DNA from: CAYVQU01 sp964453155
GTDB taxonomy: Bacteria > Chloroflexota > Anaerolineae > Anaerolineales > UBA11858
DNA length: 31,413 bases
NCBI GenBank assembly: GCA_964453155.1
Contig: CAYVQU010000050.1
Span: 1 to 31,413, forward strand
Direction: 5' to 3'
Under the pieces are notes generated by a model. That model worked only from the letters and a program-made list of their open reading frames with translations. It was not told the DNA's origin and ran no database searches. The position numbers were made by a program, and so were the translations under genes. This document shows, piece after piece, positions 31,283-31,413 of the stretch (positions are counted from its first letter, which is position 1; each line of letters starts with the position of its first letter).

Positions 31283-31329
31283 ACACCCTTCGATACGTGC
31301 TTCGCAAGCTTTGCACTACTCAGGATGAA
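31283..31329. repeat. Short dispersed palindrome fragment
   Basis: ACACCCTTCGATACG, TGCTTCGCAAGC and ACTACTCAGGATGAA use the same words (CCCTTCGA, ACTACTCAG, TCATCC in reverse) as the MITE-like element at 4811 and the fragments at 7001 and 15803. It may be a worn relative. It lies downstream of pgi. Confidence 0.4.
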
Positions 31330-31358
31330 GCCCACCAGGAGCTTTTTCTTGGTTTAGC

Positions 31359-31410
31359 CGTATCTTTTCAATGATTCGGGGGTGAAACAAAATCACACAC
31401 CAACCCCAAG
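31359..31410. repeat. Right copy of 52-bp terminal inverted repeat
   Basis: This is the exact reverse complement of bases 1-52. Three more bases (CAG) follow before the window ends, so the longest possible shared unit visible here is 55 bases. Confidence 0.9.
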
Positions 31411-31413
31411 CAG

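Noticed and set aside
1..31413. Linear plasmid or phage genome with terminal inverted repeats
   Set aside because: The gene content is chromosomal housekeeping with no replication, partition or virion genes; an assembly break in a repeat explains the ends better.

Overview
The window looks like chromosomal DNA of a member of the Chloroflexota, most likely Anaerolineae or a related class. This is inferred from the combination of TadE/TadG-like proteins carrying Thr/Pro-rich linkers, a CSLREA-type beta-helix protein ending in HIYLPLVLR, an FGE-fold lipoprotein, a stand-alone Pgi of the transaldolase-Pgi type, and a very long GAF-repeat diguanylate cyclase. No rRNA gene, ordinary tRNA gene, phage module or complete insertion sequence was seen.

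Layout. 126-1908 (minus) is a compact operon: ECF sigma factor, DegV lipid-binding protein, small membrane protein resembling an anti-sigma factor. 2109-2529 (plus) is a complete tmRNA gene with its own promoter and terminator. 2677-7868 holds single housekeeping genes: PilZ protein, malate:quinone oxidoreductase (apparently leaderless), a UbiE-like methyltransferase, thioredoxin, an OsmC-type peroxidase and ScpA (also apparently leaderless). 7869-10051 is a repeat-rich stretch with an FGE-fold lipoprotein, a small GIY-YIG nuclease sitting between two REP-like palindromes, and a DnaQ-type exonuclease. 10125-14749 (minus) is a four-gene surface operon: TadE with two extra beta domains, a secreted beta-helix protein, a second TadE, and a TadG-like protein. 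14975-15742 (minus) is exonuclease III. 16161-27058 (plus) carries a 1184-residue GH13 protein, a YprB-like RNase H-fold exonuclease with TPRs, a four-helix-bundle protein, an M20 carboxypeptidase and a 7TM-PAS-GAF-GGDEF protein. 27224-31258 (plus) is a sugar-phosphate cluster: zwf, pgl, pgi.

How the genes work together. Pgi, Zwf and Pgl link fructose-6-phosphate to the oxidative pentose phosphate pathway and NADPH; gnd and transaldolase are not in the window. The GH13 enzyme could feed this route by acting on alpha-glucans (inference). The sigma/DegV/membrane protein trio may form one regulatory unit.

The most unusual content is intergenic. There are four related two-hairpin elements whose arms differ in sequence but remain complementary; a 112-bp MITE-like insertion with 12-bp terminal inverted repeats and an 8-bp target duplication; three REP-like palindromes, two of them flanking the GIY-YIG gene; and an exact 52-bp inverted repeat at the two ends of the window, which probably marks assembly breakpoints.
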